Shown here piece by piece: positions 7,838 to 19,026 of a DNA stretch of 64,000 nt. The DNA comes from Gemmiger sp. An87 (GTDB taxonomy: Bacteria > Bacillota > Clostridia > Oscillospirales > Ruminococcaceae). The stretch covers positions 24,476 to 88,475 of the forward strand of contig NZ_NFHD01000014.1 of the NCBI RefSeq assembly GCF_002159185.1, given 5' to 3'. The stretch's first letter is position 1; every line of letters begins with the position of its first letter. The translations under genes were made by a program, and so were the position numbers. The notes beneath the pieces are model-generated. The model searched no databases. It saw only the letters and a list, made by a program, of their open reading frames with translations, and had not been told where the DNA came from.

Positions 7838-9519
7838 CTGCTGGCGGCGGATTTTGCCTGCTCCTCTTCCAGCTTTTCCTGCTGTTCCAGGATCTGTGCC
7901 CTGGTCTCCTCACTTTGCAGCCAGAACAGCCCGTCGCATACCTGTGCGAAAATAGCCGCGGAGCTCGTTTCCGGCTCGGGGGTGCCATCCTGCAGCACTA
8001 CAATGGTGTAGATCGGATCTTCGGCGGGATAAAAGCCCGCAAACCAGTAGTTCATCTCTTCCCTGCCCTCTTGGTCGAACACAGCGGTCTGGGCGGTACC
8101 GGTTTTGCCTGCGGCTGTGCCGTTTTGAGGGGCAGCCTGTGAACCGATGCCCTCGTTTACCACTCCGGCCAGCATGTCGCACAGGGTCTCGGCAGTGGAT
8201 GTGCTCACCACCTGACGGGTATCCGGCTGATAAAGCTGCCGGACTGCCTCACCGGTTGTCTCGTCGATCACCGCTTCCAGAAAGCTTGGGCTGCGGTAGA
8301 CACCGCCGGCGGCAAGAGTATTGTATGCAGCGGCCAGCTGAACCGGAGCCGCCATCAGCTGACCCTGGCCAAAGCTGAAATTTGCCAGCTGGCCCAGATC
8401 TTCCAGCGTCTCCCCATCCGGTACCACACCCTCGGCACTTTTCAATCCGCCCGCCAGATAGACCGTTTGCCCGAAGCCAAACTGACGGGCAAGTTCCGCC
8501 ACCCGGTTGCCGCCCAGCTGCATGCCCAGATCAATAAAAAAGCAGTTACAGCTCTTTTCCAGCGCCCCGCGAATACTCATCAAACCATGTGCGCGATCCA
8601 GGGCGCAGTGGTAGTCGTGGTCGTTGATGGTAATCACACCTTCGCACTCCATGCTGTACCAGCCGATGCCCCGCTCCAAGGCGGCGGCAGCCAGAACCGG
8701 TTTGAACACGGAACCCACATTATATTGGCAGAGCACCCGGTTCAAAAACGGTGAGTCTTCATTTTGCAGGCTGGACTGAATGTTATCCGGGTCAAATTCC
8801 GGCATACTCACACTGGCGCGGACCTTTGCGGTAGCCACATCCAGCACCAGAATGCAGCCGGTGTCCATGGAAGCTTGCGCAATCGCTTCGCACACCCGCT
8901 GGGTGGCGGTATCCAGGGTAAGCATTACTCCCTGGCCTTCCGCCTGCTCCTCCAGAAGCTGCGGTTCGCTGCCTGCCAGCAATGAACCCTGCGCTGTGGT
9001 TACGCACTGAACCTCACGGGCAGACCGGCCGCTGGTGAGCAGTTCGTCAAACGCCTGCTCCAGACCAGCTACGCCGCTGCCGTCCCCATTCAGATAACCG
9101 ATCAGATGCTCCGCAAGGGGAAGCGGACAATAGCGGTTAGGCACCGAATAGGTATAAATTCCCTGATCGGTCAGGTCGCGGTCCACCTGAATCAAAAAGG
9201 GGGCCAGTGCATTTCGCTTTTCATAGAGATAGGCTTGCTCGCTGTAGGGCACATATTGAAACAGCTCCGCGTAGCTGCTCTCTCCCGGAATGGACAGTGC
9301 ATAATACTGTTGGCCATATCCGGTCATAGGTGTTCCGTTACAGTCGTACAAGTTGCCGCGGCTGTTTTCGAGAGTGAGCGTGGTCACCGTTTGTGCCTGC
9401 GCCGTTTGGGCATATTCCTGATTCTGTGCCAACAGATACAGCCTGCCCATGACCACCGAAAATGCCAGGAGCACAGCGCCGAACAGCGCGGCCAGACGTT
9501 TCTGTGTCATGCTTTTCAC
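7834..9519 (-). CDS. Class B penicillin-binding protein (peptidoglycan transpeptidase)
   Basis: A 561-residue single-pass membrane protein with one N-terminal helix (about 9-29), a pedestal/dimerisation domain, and a transpeptidase domain with all three active-site motifs: SVFK with Ser270, SCN at 323-325 and KTGT at 472-475. It cross-links peptidoglycan outside the membrane. It is short for a PBP2 or FtsI and has no PASTA repeats, so it resembles the PbpA/SpoVD-like accessory class. A Glu/Lys/Gln-rich tail (about 535-558) is unusual. It stands alone between groEL and alaS, outside a division cluster, so its place in elongation, division or sporulation is not set by context. Confidence 0.9.
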   Translation of the reverse strand: MKSMTQKRLAALFGAVLLAFSVVMGRLYLLAQNQEYAQTAQAQTVTTLTLENSRGNLYDCNGTPMTGYGQQYYALSIPGESSYAELFQYVPYSEQAYLYEKRNALAPFLIQVDRDLTDQGIYTYSVPNRYCPLPLAEHLIGYLNGDGSGVAGLEQAFDELLTSGRSAREVQCVTTAQGSLLAGSEPQLLEEQAEGQGVMLTLDTATQRVCEAIAQASMDTGCILVLDVATAKVRASVSMPEFDPDNIQSSLQNEDSPFLNRVLCQYNVGSVFKPVLAAAALERGIGWYSMECEGVITINDHDYHCALDRAHGLMSIRGALEKSCNCFFIDLGMQLGGNRVAELARQFGFGQTVYLAGGLKSAEGVVPDGETLEDLGQLANFSFGQGQLMAAPVQLAAAYNTLAAGGVYRSPSFLEAVIDETTGEAVRQLYQPDTRQVVSTSTAETLCDMLAGVVNEGIGSQAAPQNGTAAGKTGTAQTAVFDQEGREEMNYWFAGFYPAEDPIYTIVVLQDGTPEPETSSAAIFAQVCDGLFWLQSEETRAQILEQQEKLEEEQAKSAASS

Positions 9520-9616
9520 CTCCCTTTTCAGTCTGGGCAGGCGGAGAGAGTGTCATACCATAGGGATGCCAAAAACGTACAGATTTGATCCGGATGGCAT
9601 AAGGGGGATTGAGACG

Positions 9617-9652
9617 CAAAAAGGCCTGCATGCGTTTTGCATGCAGGCCTTT
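9617..9652. terminator. Terminator after groEL
   Basis: A perfect 14-bp stem with arms AAAGGCCTGCATGC and GCATGCAGGCCTTT and a 5-base loop is followed on the minus strand by a T5 run. It lies 30 bases past the groEL stop and separates groEL from the penicillin-binding protein gene. Confidence 0.88.
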
Positions 9653-9682
9653 GCTGTTTGGGTTATAGGGGTGTGATTTGGC

Positions 9683-11332
<1,650 letters not shown>

Positions 11333-11391
11333 TTATTGCAGGATGCGCAGCGCGCATTCGATCAGTCATTTGTGAAAAGCGGAAATGGAAG

Positions 11392-11756
<365 letters not shown>

Positions 11757-11761
11757 TGTAT

Positions 11762-11790
11762 ATTTTAGTCGCTCTTCCAGGAAAAATCAA
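11762..11790 (-). promoter_or_regulatory. Sigma-A promoter of groES-groEL
   Basis: On the minus strand TTGATT (11785-11790) and TAAAAT (11762-11767) are 17 bases apart, directly upstream of CIRCE, so HrcA would bind at the transcription start. Confidence 0.8.
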
Positions 11791-11952
11791 GTGGATAAAT
11801 AAAAAATTTTTTGTGAACAAACCATGATTTTTCCCTGCAAAATTCCATTATACCGTTCGGTACGCCCTTTTCACTGTGCTTCTCTTTCCTTTTTAGCAAT
11901 ACCTGCCGCTGCTTTGCTGATCTCTTTTTGATTAAGAACACTAAAACAGGAA

Positions 11953-12015
11953 AGCTGCGGGCCGTCCTTCCGGGCCAGCCGCAGGTTTGTATTCCATGGC
12001 AGGCCGCATTATAAT
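11953..12015 (+). promoter_or_regulatory. Hairpin and sigma-A promoter before the two-component operon
   Basis: The 384-base gap between groES and the response regulator also holds a GC hairpin (arms CTGCGG/CCGCAG with inner GCC/GGC, about 11956-11983) and a promoter TTGTAT (11987-11992)-N17-TATAAT (12010-12015) reading right. No coding signal is seen in the gap. Confidence 0.65.
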
Positions 12016-12063
12016 AAGGGCATCCATCGCCGAAAGACAGGGCGGTAAAGTGAGGAAGAATCA

Positions 12064-12750
12064 ATGAAGCAGATATTTTTTGTGGAAGACGACCGCAGCC
12101 TGATCAGTGGGCTGACCTTTGCACTGGAACGGCAGGGCTATGCGGTGCAGGTGGCCCGCACCTTCGCCGAAGCACAGAGTGGCTGGAGGGAAAGGCCCTA
12201 TGATCTAATCATTCTGGACGTCGCCCTCCCGGATGGCTCCGGTTATGACCTGTGCCGGATAATCCGGCAGACCTCGCAGGTGCCGATCTTATTCCTGACC
12301 GCTGCGGACGAAGAGACCGACGTGATCATGGGGCTGGACATCGGCGGAGATGATTACATCACCAAACCCTTCAAGCTGGCCATCTTTCTCTCCCGGGTCA
12401 ATGCCCTGCTTCGCAGGAGCAGGAGTGCTTGTGATCGCGGCATAGAAATTTCATCGCACGGGATCATCCTGCGCCTGTTGGAACGAAAAGCTTATAAAAA
12501 TGGTACACCGGTGGATCTGACCGCCGGAGAGTTCAAACTGCTGTGTCTGTTCATGCAAAACCCGGATACGGTGCTCTCACCGGGGCAGATTTTAGGTCGC
12601 CTGTGGGACCACGAAGGCGACTACATCGACAGCAGCACCCTGACGGTCTATATCCGCAGGCTGCGCGCAAAGATCGAGGAGGAGCCTGCGAATCCCCGGC
12701 GCATCGTAACCATTCGTGGTATGGGGTATAAATGGAGCAGTGCGGAGTGA
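12064..12750 (+). CDS. OmpR/PhoB-family response regulator
   Basis: 228 residues. The receiver domain has Asp52 (phospho-acceptor, in LIILDVALPDG), the acidic pair near 8-10 and Lys101 in the YITKPF motif. The C-terminal winged helix ends YIRRLRAKIEEEPANPRRIVTI. It should bind promoter DNA after phosphorylation by the kinase that starts 8 bases beyond its stop. The neighbouring ABC transporter genes are the likely targets, as in Bce-type antimicrobial-peptide resistance modules. Substrate is not deducible from sequence. Confidence 0.93.
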   Translation: MKQIFFVEDDRSLISGLTFALERQGYAVQVARTFAEAQSGWRERPYDLIILDVALPDGSGYDLCRIIRQTSQVPILFLTAADEETDVIMGLDIGGDDYITKPFKLAIFLSRVNALLRRSRSACDRGIEISSHGIILRLLERKAYKNGTPVDLTAGEFKLLCLFMQNPDTVLSPGQILGRLWDHEGDYIDSSTLTVYIRRLRAKIEEEPANPRRIVTIRGMGYKWSSAE

Positions 12751-12757
12751 GGCATTT

Positions 12758-13795
12758 ATGAAAATTCTTGCAGATCGAAGAATCAAAATACTTTTTGTGC
12801 AGATTCTTGCCTGTGCCGCGGGATTTACGGCAGTGGCCGCACTCTTATTTTGGGCTATTCCGCAAAGTGCAGCGGGATGGATATGGTTTGCCGCCATCTG
12901 TATGACGGCATTGATTCTGTCTCTGCTCCTTCGCTATTTTCGCGTTGAGTGCCACACGATGGAGCAGGCGGTGCAGCGGATCGAAGACTATCTGGAGGGC
13001 GACTTATCCGCCCGTATCGAATGCGACGATGAGGGCGAACGGAACCGGCTGTTCCATGAGGTCAATTCCCTGGCGGCCATTCTGAATGCCCATGTGGAAA
13101 ACCAGCAGCGTTCCCGTCAATTCCTGAAGGAATCCATTTCCGATATCTCCCATCAACTGAAAACCCCGCTGGCAGCTCTTTCCATTTACAATGGTATTCT
13201 GCAACAGGAGCAGGAAGACCCGGAAGTGGTGCGCCAGTTTACCGCTCTTTCAGAGCAGGAGCTGAACCGGATCGAAACACTGGTGCAGAATCTGCTTAAG
13301 ATTACAAAGCTGGATGCCGGAACTGTTTTAATGGAAAAGTCGGATCAGAATCTGACGGATTTGATGCAGGCGCTGGAACAGCGGTTTTCTGTTCAGGCAG
13401 AACAGCAGGGCAAGCAGCTTCGCTTTTCGGGCGACGAATACGTGGTTCTCTTCTGTGATGCTCACTGGATGAGTGAGGCTTTGAGCAACCTGATCAAAAA
13501 TGCACTGGATCACACACGGACAGGCGATTCCATTCAAATCGAGTGGCGCACCTTTGCGTCGGTGGTGCAGATCAGGGTGCGGGATACCGGTTGCGGGATT
13601 CATCCGGAAGACCTGCCCCACATTTTCAAGCGCTTCTACCGCAGCCGCTTTTCCAAGGATACGCAGGGCGCGGGACTCGGCCTTGCGCTGGCCAAATCCA
13701 TCGTTGAGGCGCACGGCGGAACCATTGAGGTGGACAGTCAACCTGGTTACGGCACGGTGTTCACTATAAATTTTTTGATTCCTACAAAATTGTAG
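12758..13795 (+). CDS. Intramembrane-sensing histidine kinase (Bce/Van-like)
   Basis: 345 residues from MKILADRRIK. A longer frame begins inside the regulator, but this ATG has a GAGTGAGG-like site and avoids the overlap. Two membrane helices (about 8-32 and 40-60) are joined by only a few residues, so no extracellular sensor domain exists. Then come the HisKA helix with phospho-acceptor His132 in SDISHQLKTPLAAL and a C-terminal ATPase domain with N and G boxes (LIKNALDHT, DTGCGIHPEDLPHIFKRF, GAGLGLALAK). Kinases built this way usually sense through the partner ABC transporter. Confidence 0.92.
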   Translation: MKILADRRIKILFVQILACAAGFTAVAALLFWAIPQSAAGWIWFAAICMTALILSLLLRYFRVECHTMEQAVQRIEDYLEGDLSARIECDDEGERNRLFHEVNSLAAILNAHVENQQRSRQFLKESISDISHQLKTPLAALSIYNGILQQEQEDPEVVRQFTALSEQELNRIETLVQNLLKITKLDAGTVLMEKSDQNLTDLMQALEQRFSVQAEQQGKQLRFSGDEYVVLFCDAHWMSEALSNLIKNALDHTRTGDSIQIEWRTFASVVQIRVRDTGCGIHPEDLPHIFKRFYRSRFSKDTQGAGLGLALAKSIVEAHGGTIEVDSQPGYGTVFTINFLIPTKL

Positions 13796-13866
13796 GCCGT
13801 ATGTCATGGAGCAGTAGGGTTCCCATGGTACTCTTTTTCCATGCCAAATGAAAGAGAGGGACCAAA

Positions 13867-14550
13867 ATGGATTTGTTGTATGTGGACCATGTTTCCAAAA
13901 CCTACGGACAGGGTGAAACTGCCGTGCATGCTCTGAAAGAAGCGTGCTTTTCTGTTCCGAAAGGAGAGTTTGTGGCTATTGTAGGAGAATCCGGCTCCGG
14001 CAAAAGTACTCTGCTGAATCTGATTGGCGCACTGGATACTCCCACTGCGGGAAAGATTTTTCTGGACGGCAAGGATATTTTCTCCATGAAAGAACGCAAC
14101 CTCACCGTCTTCCGACGCCGGAACATCGGGTTTATCTTTCAGAGCTTTCATCTGATTCCGGAATTGACGGTGGAACAGAACATCGTTTTTCCGGTGCTGC
14201 TGGATTATCAGAAGCCCAACCAAAAGCGGCTGGAAGAGCTGCTCGCTGTGCTGAATCTAAAAGACCGGCGGAATCATCTGCCCTGCCAGCTTTCCGGCGG
14301 TCAGCAACAACGGGTTGCCATCGGACGTGCGCTGATTACCCGGCCCGCCCTGATTCTGGCGGACGAACCCACCGGGAACCTGGACAGCCAGAACACCAGT
14401 GAAGTGATTGCCCTGCTCAAGAGGGCCTCCCGGCTGTATGAGCAGACTGTGGTTATGATTACTCACAGCCGGACCGTGGCACAATCGGCAGACCGTATTC
14501 TGCAGGTTTCCGACGGTGTGGTTACCGATTTCGGGAGGTGCCGGGAATGA
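13867..14550 (+). CDS. ABC transporter ATP-binding protein (MacB/LolD/Bce type)
   Basis: 227 residues with Walker [10 protein letters not shown] (40-48), ABC signature LSGGQQQR and Walker [13 protein letters not shown]. The family powers FtsX-type permeases that act on peptides or lipids at the membrane. It starts 71 bases past the kinase and overlaps the permease start as ATGA, so the four genes form one operon. Confidence 0.93.
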   Translation: MDLLYVDHVSKTYGQGETAVHALKEACFSVPKGEFVAIVGESGSGKSTLLNLIGALDTPTAGKIFLDGKDIFSMKERNLTVFRRRNIGFIFQSFHLIPELTVEQNIVFPVLLDYQKPNQKRLEELLAVLNLKDRRNHLPCQLSGGQQQRVAIGRALITRPALILADEPTGNLDSQNTSEVIALLKRASRLYEQTVVMITHSRTVAQSADRILQVSDGVVTDFGRCRE

Positions 14551-16361
14551 AAAGCTATCTGAGCCTGATCCCGATCTCCGCAAAAGTGCACCGCCGCCAG
14601 AACCGTATGACACGCCTGTGCATTGTTTTTGCTGTGTTTATGGTGACCGCAATCTTCAGTATGGCCGAGATGGGTACGCGAATGGAGCAGGCGCGGCTGG
14701 CTGAAAAGCATGGCGCCTTTTCTCTGTGGGAGTTGTTCGGGAGCACCATGGGACAAACTCTTCTGCTTGCAGCGGCAGTGCTCTTTCTTCTGGTGCTGGT
14801 TGCCGGAGTTCTGATGATTTCCGGCAGCCTCCATAGCGGTGTGGTTCAAAGAACTCAGTTTTTCGGAATGATGCGGTGCATCGGTATGAGCAGGCAGCAG
14901 ATTGCCCGATTTGTACGGCTGGAGGCGCTGAACTGGTGCAAAAGCGCCATTCCCGCGGGGCTGGTTCTGGGTATTGCAGTTTCCTGGGGATTGTGCGCCA
15001 TACTGCGCTTTTGGGTTGGAGAGGAGTTTTCCTCCATTCCCCTGTTTGGCATCAGCGGCATCGGCATTGTCAGCGGCATTCTGGTGGGCATCGTGACGGT
15101 ACTGCTGGCGGCCCAGGCTCCTGCTCGCCGTGCAGCCAGTGTTTCCCCTGCCGCTGCTGTTTCAGCCAGCACGGAAAACCGGCCGCAAATTCATCACTCT
15201 TCCCGAACCGGTATTTTCCCCATTGAGATCACCCTTGGAGTTCAGCAGGCAGCCGCTTCCAAAAAGAACCTGGCGTTGATCACCGGCTCGTTTGCGCTCA
15301 GCATCGTGCTGTTTCTGAGCTTTTCGGTTCTGATTGATTTTGTAGACCACCTGATGCCCCAATCTTCCGCAGCGGCAGACCTGGAGCTTTCCAGCCTTGA
15401 CGGCGACAATTCCATTGATTTCGCATTGACCGAAACACTGGAAAGCATGGATGGAGTCGAACAAGTTTATGGCAGGCGAAGCAGTTTTGCTCTGCCCGCC
15501 CGATGGGAGGATGGAAGCAATAGTCTTTCCACCGTTGATCTGGTTTCATTTGATGCGTTTGATCTGAATGCACTGAAAAAAGACGGCGCGCTTCGCCGGG
15601 GCAGTGATCTTGCCCGGGTATATGGTGACAGCGGATTTGCTCTGGCAGCCTGGGACCCGGCTTGCGGCTGGAAAAATGGCGATGCCGTGATTCTGGGAAC
15701 AGAACGCCTGGAAATTGCAGGGCTTCTGAAATACGATCCTTTTAGCCCCGATGGGTTGACCGGAGGGCAGCTTACCCTGATTGTTTCCGGTGAAACTTTT
15801 GCGCGTTTGACCGGTATAACCGATTATGCTCTGCTGATGATCCAAACTTCGGCGGATGTGCCGGACGAAACGGCGGATACCATCCGCCAGCTGGCGGAAG
15901 AAAACGGATGGGCTATGACTGATCTGCGAGAACAAAGCACCCGTGGAACCTATCTGACCTTTACAGCCTGCGTGTATGGCTTTTTGAGCATTATTGCATT
16001 GGTTGCCGTACTCAACATTGTCAACTGCATTTCCATGAGCGTGACCGCCAGAATCCGGCAATACGGTGCAATGCGGGCAGTGGGTATGGATGAGCGGCAG
16101 ATTACCAGAATGATTGCCGCCCAGGCGTTTACCTATGCCCTGACCGGCTGTGCTGCAGGCTGTGCAGTCGGATTGCCACTGAGCCGCTTGCTCTACGGCT
16201 TTCTGATTCTGGAGCACTTCCCTTATGCGGTATGGCAATTCCCGGCCGGACGTCTGGCAGTGGTTTTTGTGTTCGTCTTGCTTGCAGCCGGAGCCGCCGT
16301 CTGGGCGCCTGCCCGGCGGATTCAGCGGATGTCCGTAACCGAAACAGTCAACGAGCTGTAA
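14547..16361 (+). CDS. FtsX-domain ABC permease (BceB-like)
   Basis: About 604 residues from [10 protein letters not shown], with a GGGAGGT site upstream; an ATG three codons earlier is less well placed. It has two FtsX modules. The first (about 85-205) contains FFGMMRCIGMSRQQIARFV and the second (about 465-600) IRQYGAMRAVGMDERQI. A large non-membrane region of roughly 180 residues (about 265-450) lies between the fifth and later helices, the place where BceB proteins carry the external domain that binds peptide antibiotics. Function as peptide detoxification or sensing is inferred from this layout. Confidence 0.87.
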   Translation: MKSYLSLIPISAKVHRRQNRMTRLCIVFAVFMVTAIFSMAEMGTRMEQARLAEKHGAFSLWELFGSTMGQTLLLAAAVLFLLVLVAGVLMISGSLHSGVVQRTQFFGMMRCIGMSRQQIARFVRLEALNWCKSAIPAGLVLGIAVSWGLCAILRFWVGEEFSSIPLFGISGIGIVSGILVGIVTVLLAAQAPARRAASVSPAAAVSASTENRPQIHHSSRTGIFPIEITLGVQQAAASKKNLALITGSFALSIVLFLSFSVLIDFVDHLMPQSSAAADLELSSLDGDNSIDFALTETLESMDGVEQVYGRRSSFALPARWEDGSNSLSTVDLVSFDAFDLNALKKDGALRRGSDLARVYGDSGFALAAWDPACGWKNGDAVILGTERLEIAGLLKYDPFSPDGLTGGQLTLIVSGETFARLTGITDYALLMIQTSADVPDETADTIRQLAEENGWAMTDLREQSTRGTYLTFTACVYGFLSIIALVAVLNIVNCISMSVTARIRQYGAMRAVGMDERQITRMIAAQAFTYALTGCAAGCAVGLPLSRLLYGFLILEHFPYAVWQFPAGRLAVVFVFVLLAAGAAVWAPARRIQRMSVTETVNEL

Positions 16362-16376
16362 CAGCTTTTTACAAAG

Positions 16377-16425
16377 AAAAACGGCAGCGTGAAGGAGTGA
16401 ATCCTGTCACGTTGCCGTTTTTGTT
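16377..16425. terminator. Bidirectional terminator
   Basis: Arms AAAACGGCAGCGTGA and TCACGTTGCCGTTTT lie between the convergent ABC permease and lipid kinase genes, with T-runs on both strands. Confidence 0.82.
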
Positions 16426-17397
16426 TTATCTGTTGAGGATAGTGTCTTTCCGCAATGCGGGAAGTTCTGTATTCAGGACAGAACGAGGCAGCACAATCTG
16501 CGTAGCAGCGGGAAGTACATGCGCCCGCAGACTGCTGTAAGGGGCGCACTCCCCGTCTCTCGTTACCACGATAGGACGGCCGTCCAGGGTGTCCAGCCGC
16601 AGGCTGCGCACCTTTCTGGCCAGAATAATATCACGATAGGCCGGAGCTACCTGGTCGCCCTGCATGTGCAGCCCTTTCTGGTAGTCACCGATCAGGCGGG
16701 CAATTTGAAGCCGGCTGATCTTCCGGACCAGCACAAGCTCCAGCAGGCCGTCGTTCATGCAGGCCTGCGGTGCAGCCATAAAGCCACCGCCGTAGGTGGA
16801 GCCGTTGCAGAGTGCCAGCATCAAAAAGTCGCCGGTAATGGTTTCGTCATCCGCGCAGATCCGCAGCCGGTGCCCAAGAGGCCCGCTGACCGCCTGCAAT
16901 ATGGAGAGCTTATAGGCCATGGAGCCACCGCACAGCGGAATCCTTCGGAACTTCGGGATACCATAGGCAACCTGGGCGTCCAGACCGGCGGAGCAGATGG
17001 CGGCTGCCAGGCCCTGATCGGTCTCGATCAGATCCATGGAGACCGCTTCGCCTTGAATCAGGTTTTCCAGGTCCAGAAACGGCGCGCTGCCTCCGAAATT
17101 GCGCACAAAATCGTTGCCGCTGCCGCAGGGCACACAGGCCACCTGGGCATTTTTGCAGCCGTAGACGCCCTGCAGCACCTCATTCAGAGTGCCGTCACCT
17201 CCACAGGCATACAAGCGAACGGGCTCGCCTTCTGCTGCCTGCTGCTGTGCCAGCTCCACTCCGTGGCCAGGCCGCTCGGTCAGAAGGATCTCGTAGTCCA
17301 CTCCCTGCCGGGCTGCCGCTTGAATGATCTTGGGAACCAGTGACCCGCTGGCATCCGCTTTACCGGAAACGGGATTTACAATAAAAACATGCCGCAA
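16426..17397 (-). CDS. Diacylglycerol/lipid kinase family protein
   Basis: 323 residues, matching the DagK/YegS fold. The N-terminus RHVFIVNPVSGK has the family nucleotide-site Asn-Pro-x-Ser-Gly and the signature GGDGTLNEVLQG follows. Later GSGNDF is also conserved. Members phosphorylate diacylglycerol or similar lipids to recycle membrane phospholipid. I place the start at a TTG (17395-17397) because an AGGAGGG site lies about 9 bases upstream and the product then begins at the conserved strand. A 27-codon longer ATG frame has no comparable site. Confidence 0.88.
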   Translation of the reverse strand: MRHVFIVNPVSGKADASGSLVPKIIQAAARQGVDYEILLTERPGHGVELAQQQAAEGEPVRLYACGGDGTLNEVLQGVYGCKNAQVACVPCGSGNDFVRNFGGSAPFLDLENLIQGEAVSMDLIETDQGLAAAICSAGLDAQVAYGIPKFRRIPLCGGSMAYKLSILQAVSGPLGHRLRICADDETITGDFLMLALCNGSTYGGGFMAAPQACMNDGLLELVLVRKISRLQIARLIGDYQKGLHMQGDQVAPAYRDIILARKVRSLRLDTLDGRPIVVTRDGECAPYSSLRAHVLPAATQIVLPRSVLNTELPALRKDTILNR

Positions 17398-17568
17398 CGG
17401 CCATGCCCTCCTGTCAGCGCGCTGCTGCGCACTTTGATATGATGGACCTATTATACATAATTCCGCCAGATTCGCCAAGTCTTGGTTTTCATGAATAATC
17501 CGCCGTTCCTTTGTACATACTCACAGCAGGATACCGCGGCCGTCTTGCCGCAAGAAAGGCCGGATATT

Positions 17569-18282
17569 ATGCAGATCTATAGCGAAGTTGGAAAAATCGC
17601 CATCACTAGCCTGGTTTCCATCGTAGTCCTGTTTGGCCTGTGTAAGCTGGTGGGCCAGCGTCAGATCGGCCAGATGAGTCTGTTTGATTATGTAACCAGC
17701 ATCACCATCGGGTCCATTGCCGCGGAGCTGGCCACCGATCTGGAGGCCTGGTGGCAGCCGCTCACGGCCACGGTGGTCTACGGAATTGCTGCTTTGTGCA
17801 TTGACTGGTTTACCTGTAAATCCATCGCACTGCGACGCTTTTTCAATGGCCGCCCGGTAGTGCTTTATCAAAACGGGAGACTTTATCCCAAAAATCTGCT
17901 GCGTGCCCGGTTGGACTTGAACGAATTTTTGAGCCAATGCCGGGTAGCCGGCTATTTTGATTTGAGCCAACTGGAATCTGCGGTGCTGGAAACTAACGGA
18001 CAGATCAGCTTTCTCCCTACTGCACAATACCGCCCGGCCACGCCATCGGATCTTCAGCTTTCCCCTCAGCCGGAAGGGCTTTGGTGCGCGCTGGTTCTGG
18101 ACGGCTCCCCTCTTGCAGACAATCTGGAGGCCATCGGGCATAACCCCGCCTGGCTGCAGGAGCAGCTGACGGCCCGCGGCTATAAAAGCCCGAAGGAGGT
18201 ATTTCTGGCCATGTACGGCCCGCAAGGGCAGCTGAAACTCTATCCCCGGCAATGCCGCCCGGAACGGGATTGGTTTGAATGA
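17569..18282 (+). CDS. DUF421 membrane protein (YetF/YcaP-like)
   Basis: About 237 residues if started at MQIYSEVGK; an in-frame ATG at 17482 would add 29 hydrophilic residues that family members lack. Two or three N-terminal helices include LFGLCKLVGQRQIGQMSLFDYVTSITIGSIAAE (the DUF421 hallmark). The cytoplasmic C-terminal domain follows with PVVLYQNGRLYPKNLLRARLDLNEFLSQCR. YetF-type proteins are linked to spore or membrane stress in Bacillus, but no enzymatic role is known. It is divergent from the lipid kinase gene. Confidence 0.85.
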   Translation: MQIYSEVGKIAITSLVSIVVLFGLCKLVGQRQIGQMSLFDYVTSITIGSIAAELATDLEAWWQPLTATVVYGIAALCIDWFTCKSIALRRFFNGRPVVLYQNGRLYPKNLLRARLDLNEFLSQCRVAGYFDLSQLESAVLETNGQISFLPTAQYRPATPSDLQLSPQPEGLWCALVLDGSPLADNLEAIGHNPAWLQEQLTARGYKSPKEVFLAMYGPQGQLKLYPRQCRPERDWFE

Positions 18283-18283
18283 A

Positions 18284-18317
18284 AAAGGAGCGTGCAGCAA
18301 ACGCTGCACGCTCCTTT
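18284..18317. terminator. Terminator between convergent genes
   Basis: A 15-bp stem (AAAGGAGCGTGCAGC / GCTGCACGCTCCTTT) has a T5 run on the minus strand and only three T on the plus strand. It chiefly ends the rubrerythrin transcript. Confidence 0.8.
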
Positions 18318-18345
18318 GTGTATTCAGTCAGTAACCGGGAACCAA

Positions 18346-18885
18346 TTACTTGAAGTAACGGTTCAGCAGGCCCTGCATGCCGCGGCCGTGACGAGCCTCG
18401 TCCTTAGCCATCTCGTGAACGGTGTCGTGGATAGCATCCAGGCCCAGCTCCTTAGCCTTCTTGGCCAGGTCCATCTTGCCGGAGCAAGCGCCGCACTCGG
18501 CGTCAACACGCATCTGCAGGTTCTTCTGGGTGCTGTCGGTCAGAACCTCGCCCAGCAGCTCGGCGAACTTGGCAGCATGCTCAGCCTCTTCGAAAGCGTA
18601 GCGCTTCCAGGCCTCAGCGATCTCAGGGTAGCCCTCACGATCAGCAACGCGGCTCATAGCCAGGTACATGCCAACCTCGCTGCACTCACCGTTGAAGTTC
18701 ATGCGCAGGCCCTCGATGATCTCCTCGGGAACGCCCTCCTTGGCGATGCCAACCACGTGCTCGGTCACGTAGGTGTTCTCGGTCTTCTCAACGAACTTAT
18801 CCTTGGGAGCCTTGCAAACGGGGCAGAAATCGGGAGCAGCGCCCTCGGCGATGTAACCACATACGGTGCAAACAAACTTGGACAT
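18346..18885 (-). CDS. Reverse rubrerythrin (NADH peroxidase component)
   Basis: 179 residues. A rubredoxin-like Fe(Cys)4 site comes first (C6xxC9 and C21xxC24), followed by a four-helix ferritin-like di-iron domain with the E/ExxH motifs in [21 protein letters not shown] and [11 protein letters not shown]. This reversed order is the clostridial reverse-rubrerythrin type that reduces H2O2 and O2 in anaerobes. Two ATGs are possible. The second (18885) is chosen because the TTGGAGG site is 9 bases away from it but touches the first. Confidence 0.95.
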   Translation of the reverse strand: MSKFVCTVCGYIAEGAAPDFCPVCKAPKDKFVEKTENTYVTEHVVGIAKEGVPEEIIEGLRMNFNGECSEVGMYLAMSRVADREGYPEIAEAWKRYAFEEAEHAAKFAELLGEVLTDSTQKNLQMRVDAECGACSGKMDLAKKAKELGLDAIHDTVHEMAKDEARHGRGMQGLLNRYFK

Positions 18886-18969
18886 AGTATTCATCCTCCA
18901 ATATTTTAAATTTCAGCTCATTGACTCGGAAGCGGCTCGTAAATAGGAACCGTTCTTTGTTATAGCTAA

Positions 18970-18998
18970 AGTATAGCATCAAAGTATAGTTTCGTCAA
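18970..18998 (-). promoter_or_regulatory. Promoter of rubrerythrin
   Basis: On the minus strand TTGACG (18993-18998) and TATACT (18970-18975) are 17 bases apart. A repeated ACTATACTTT-like string covers the -10 and spacer, a possible operator. Confidence 0.8.
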
Positions 18999-19026
18999 GC
19001 ACTATTTTCAGATTATTTTGAAAAAA

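Noticed and set aside
11765..12064. 99-codon minus-strand frame in the groES-regulator gap
   Set aside because: Overlaps the groES promoter, lacks a ribosome site and has no coding character.
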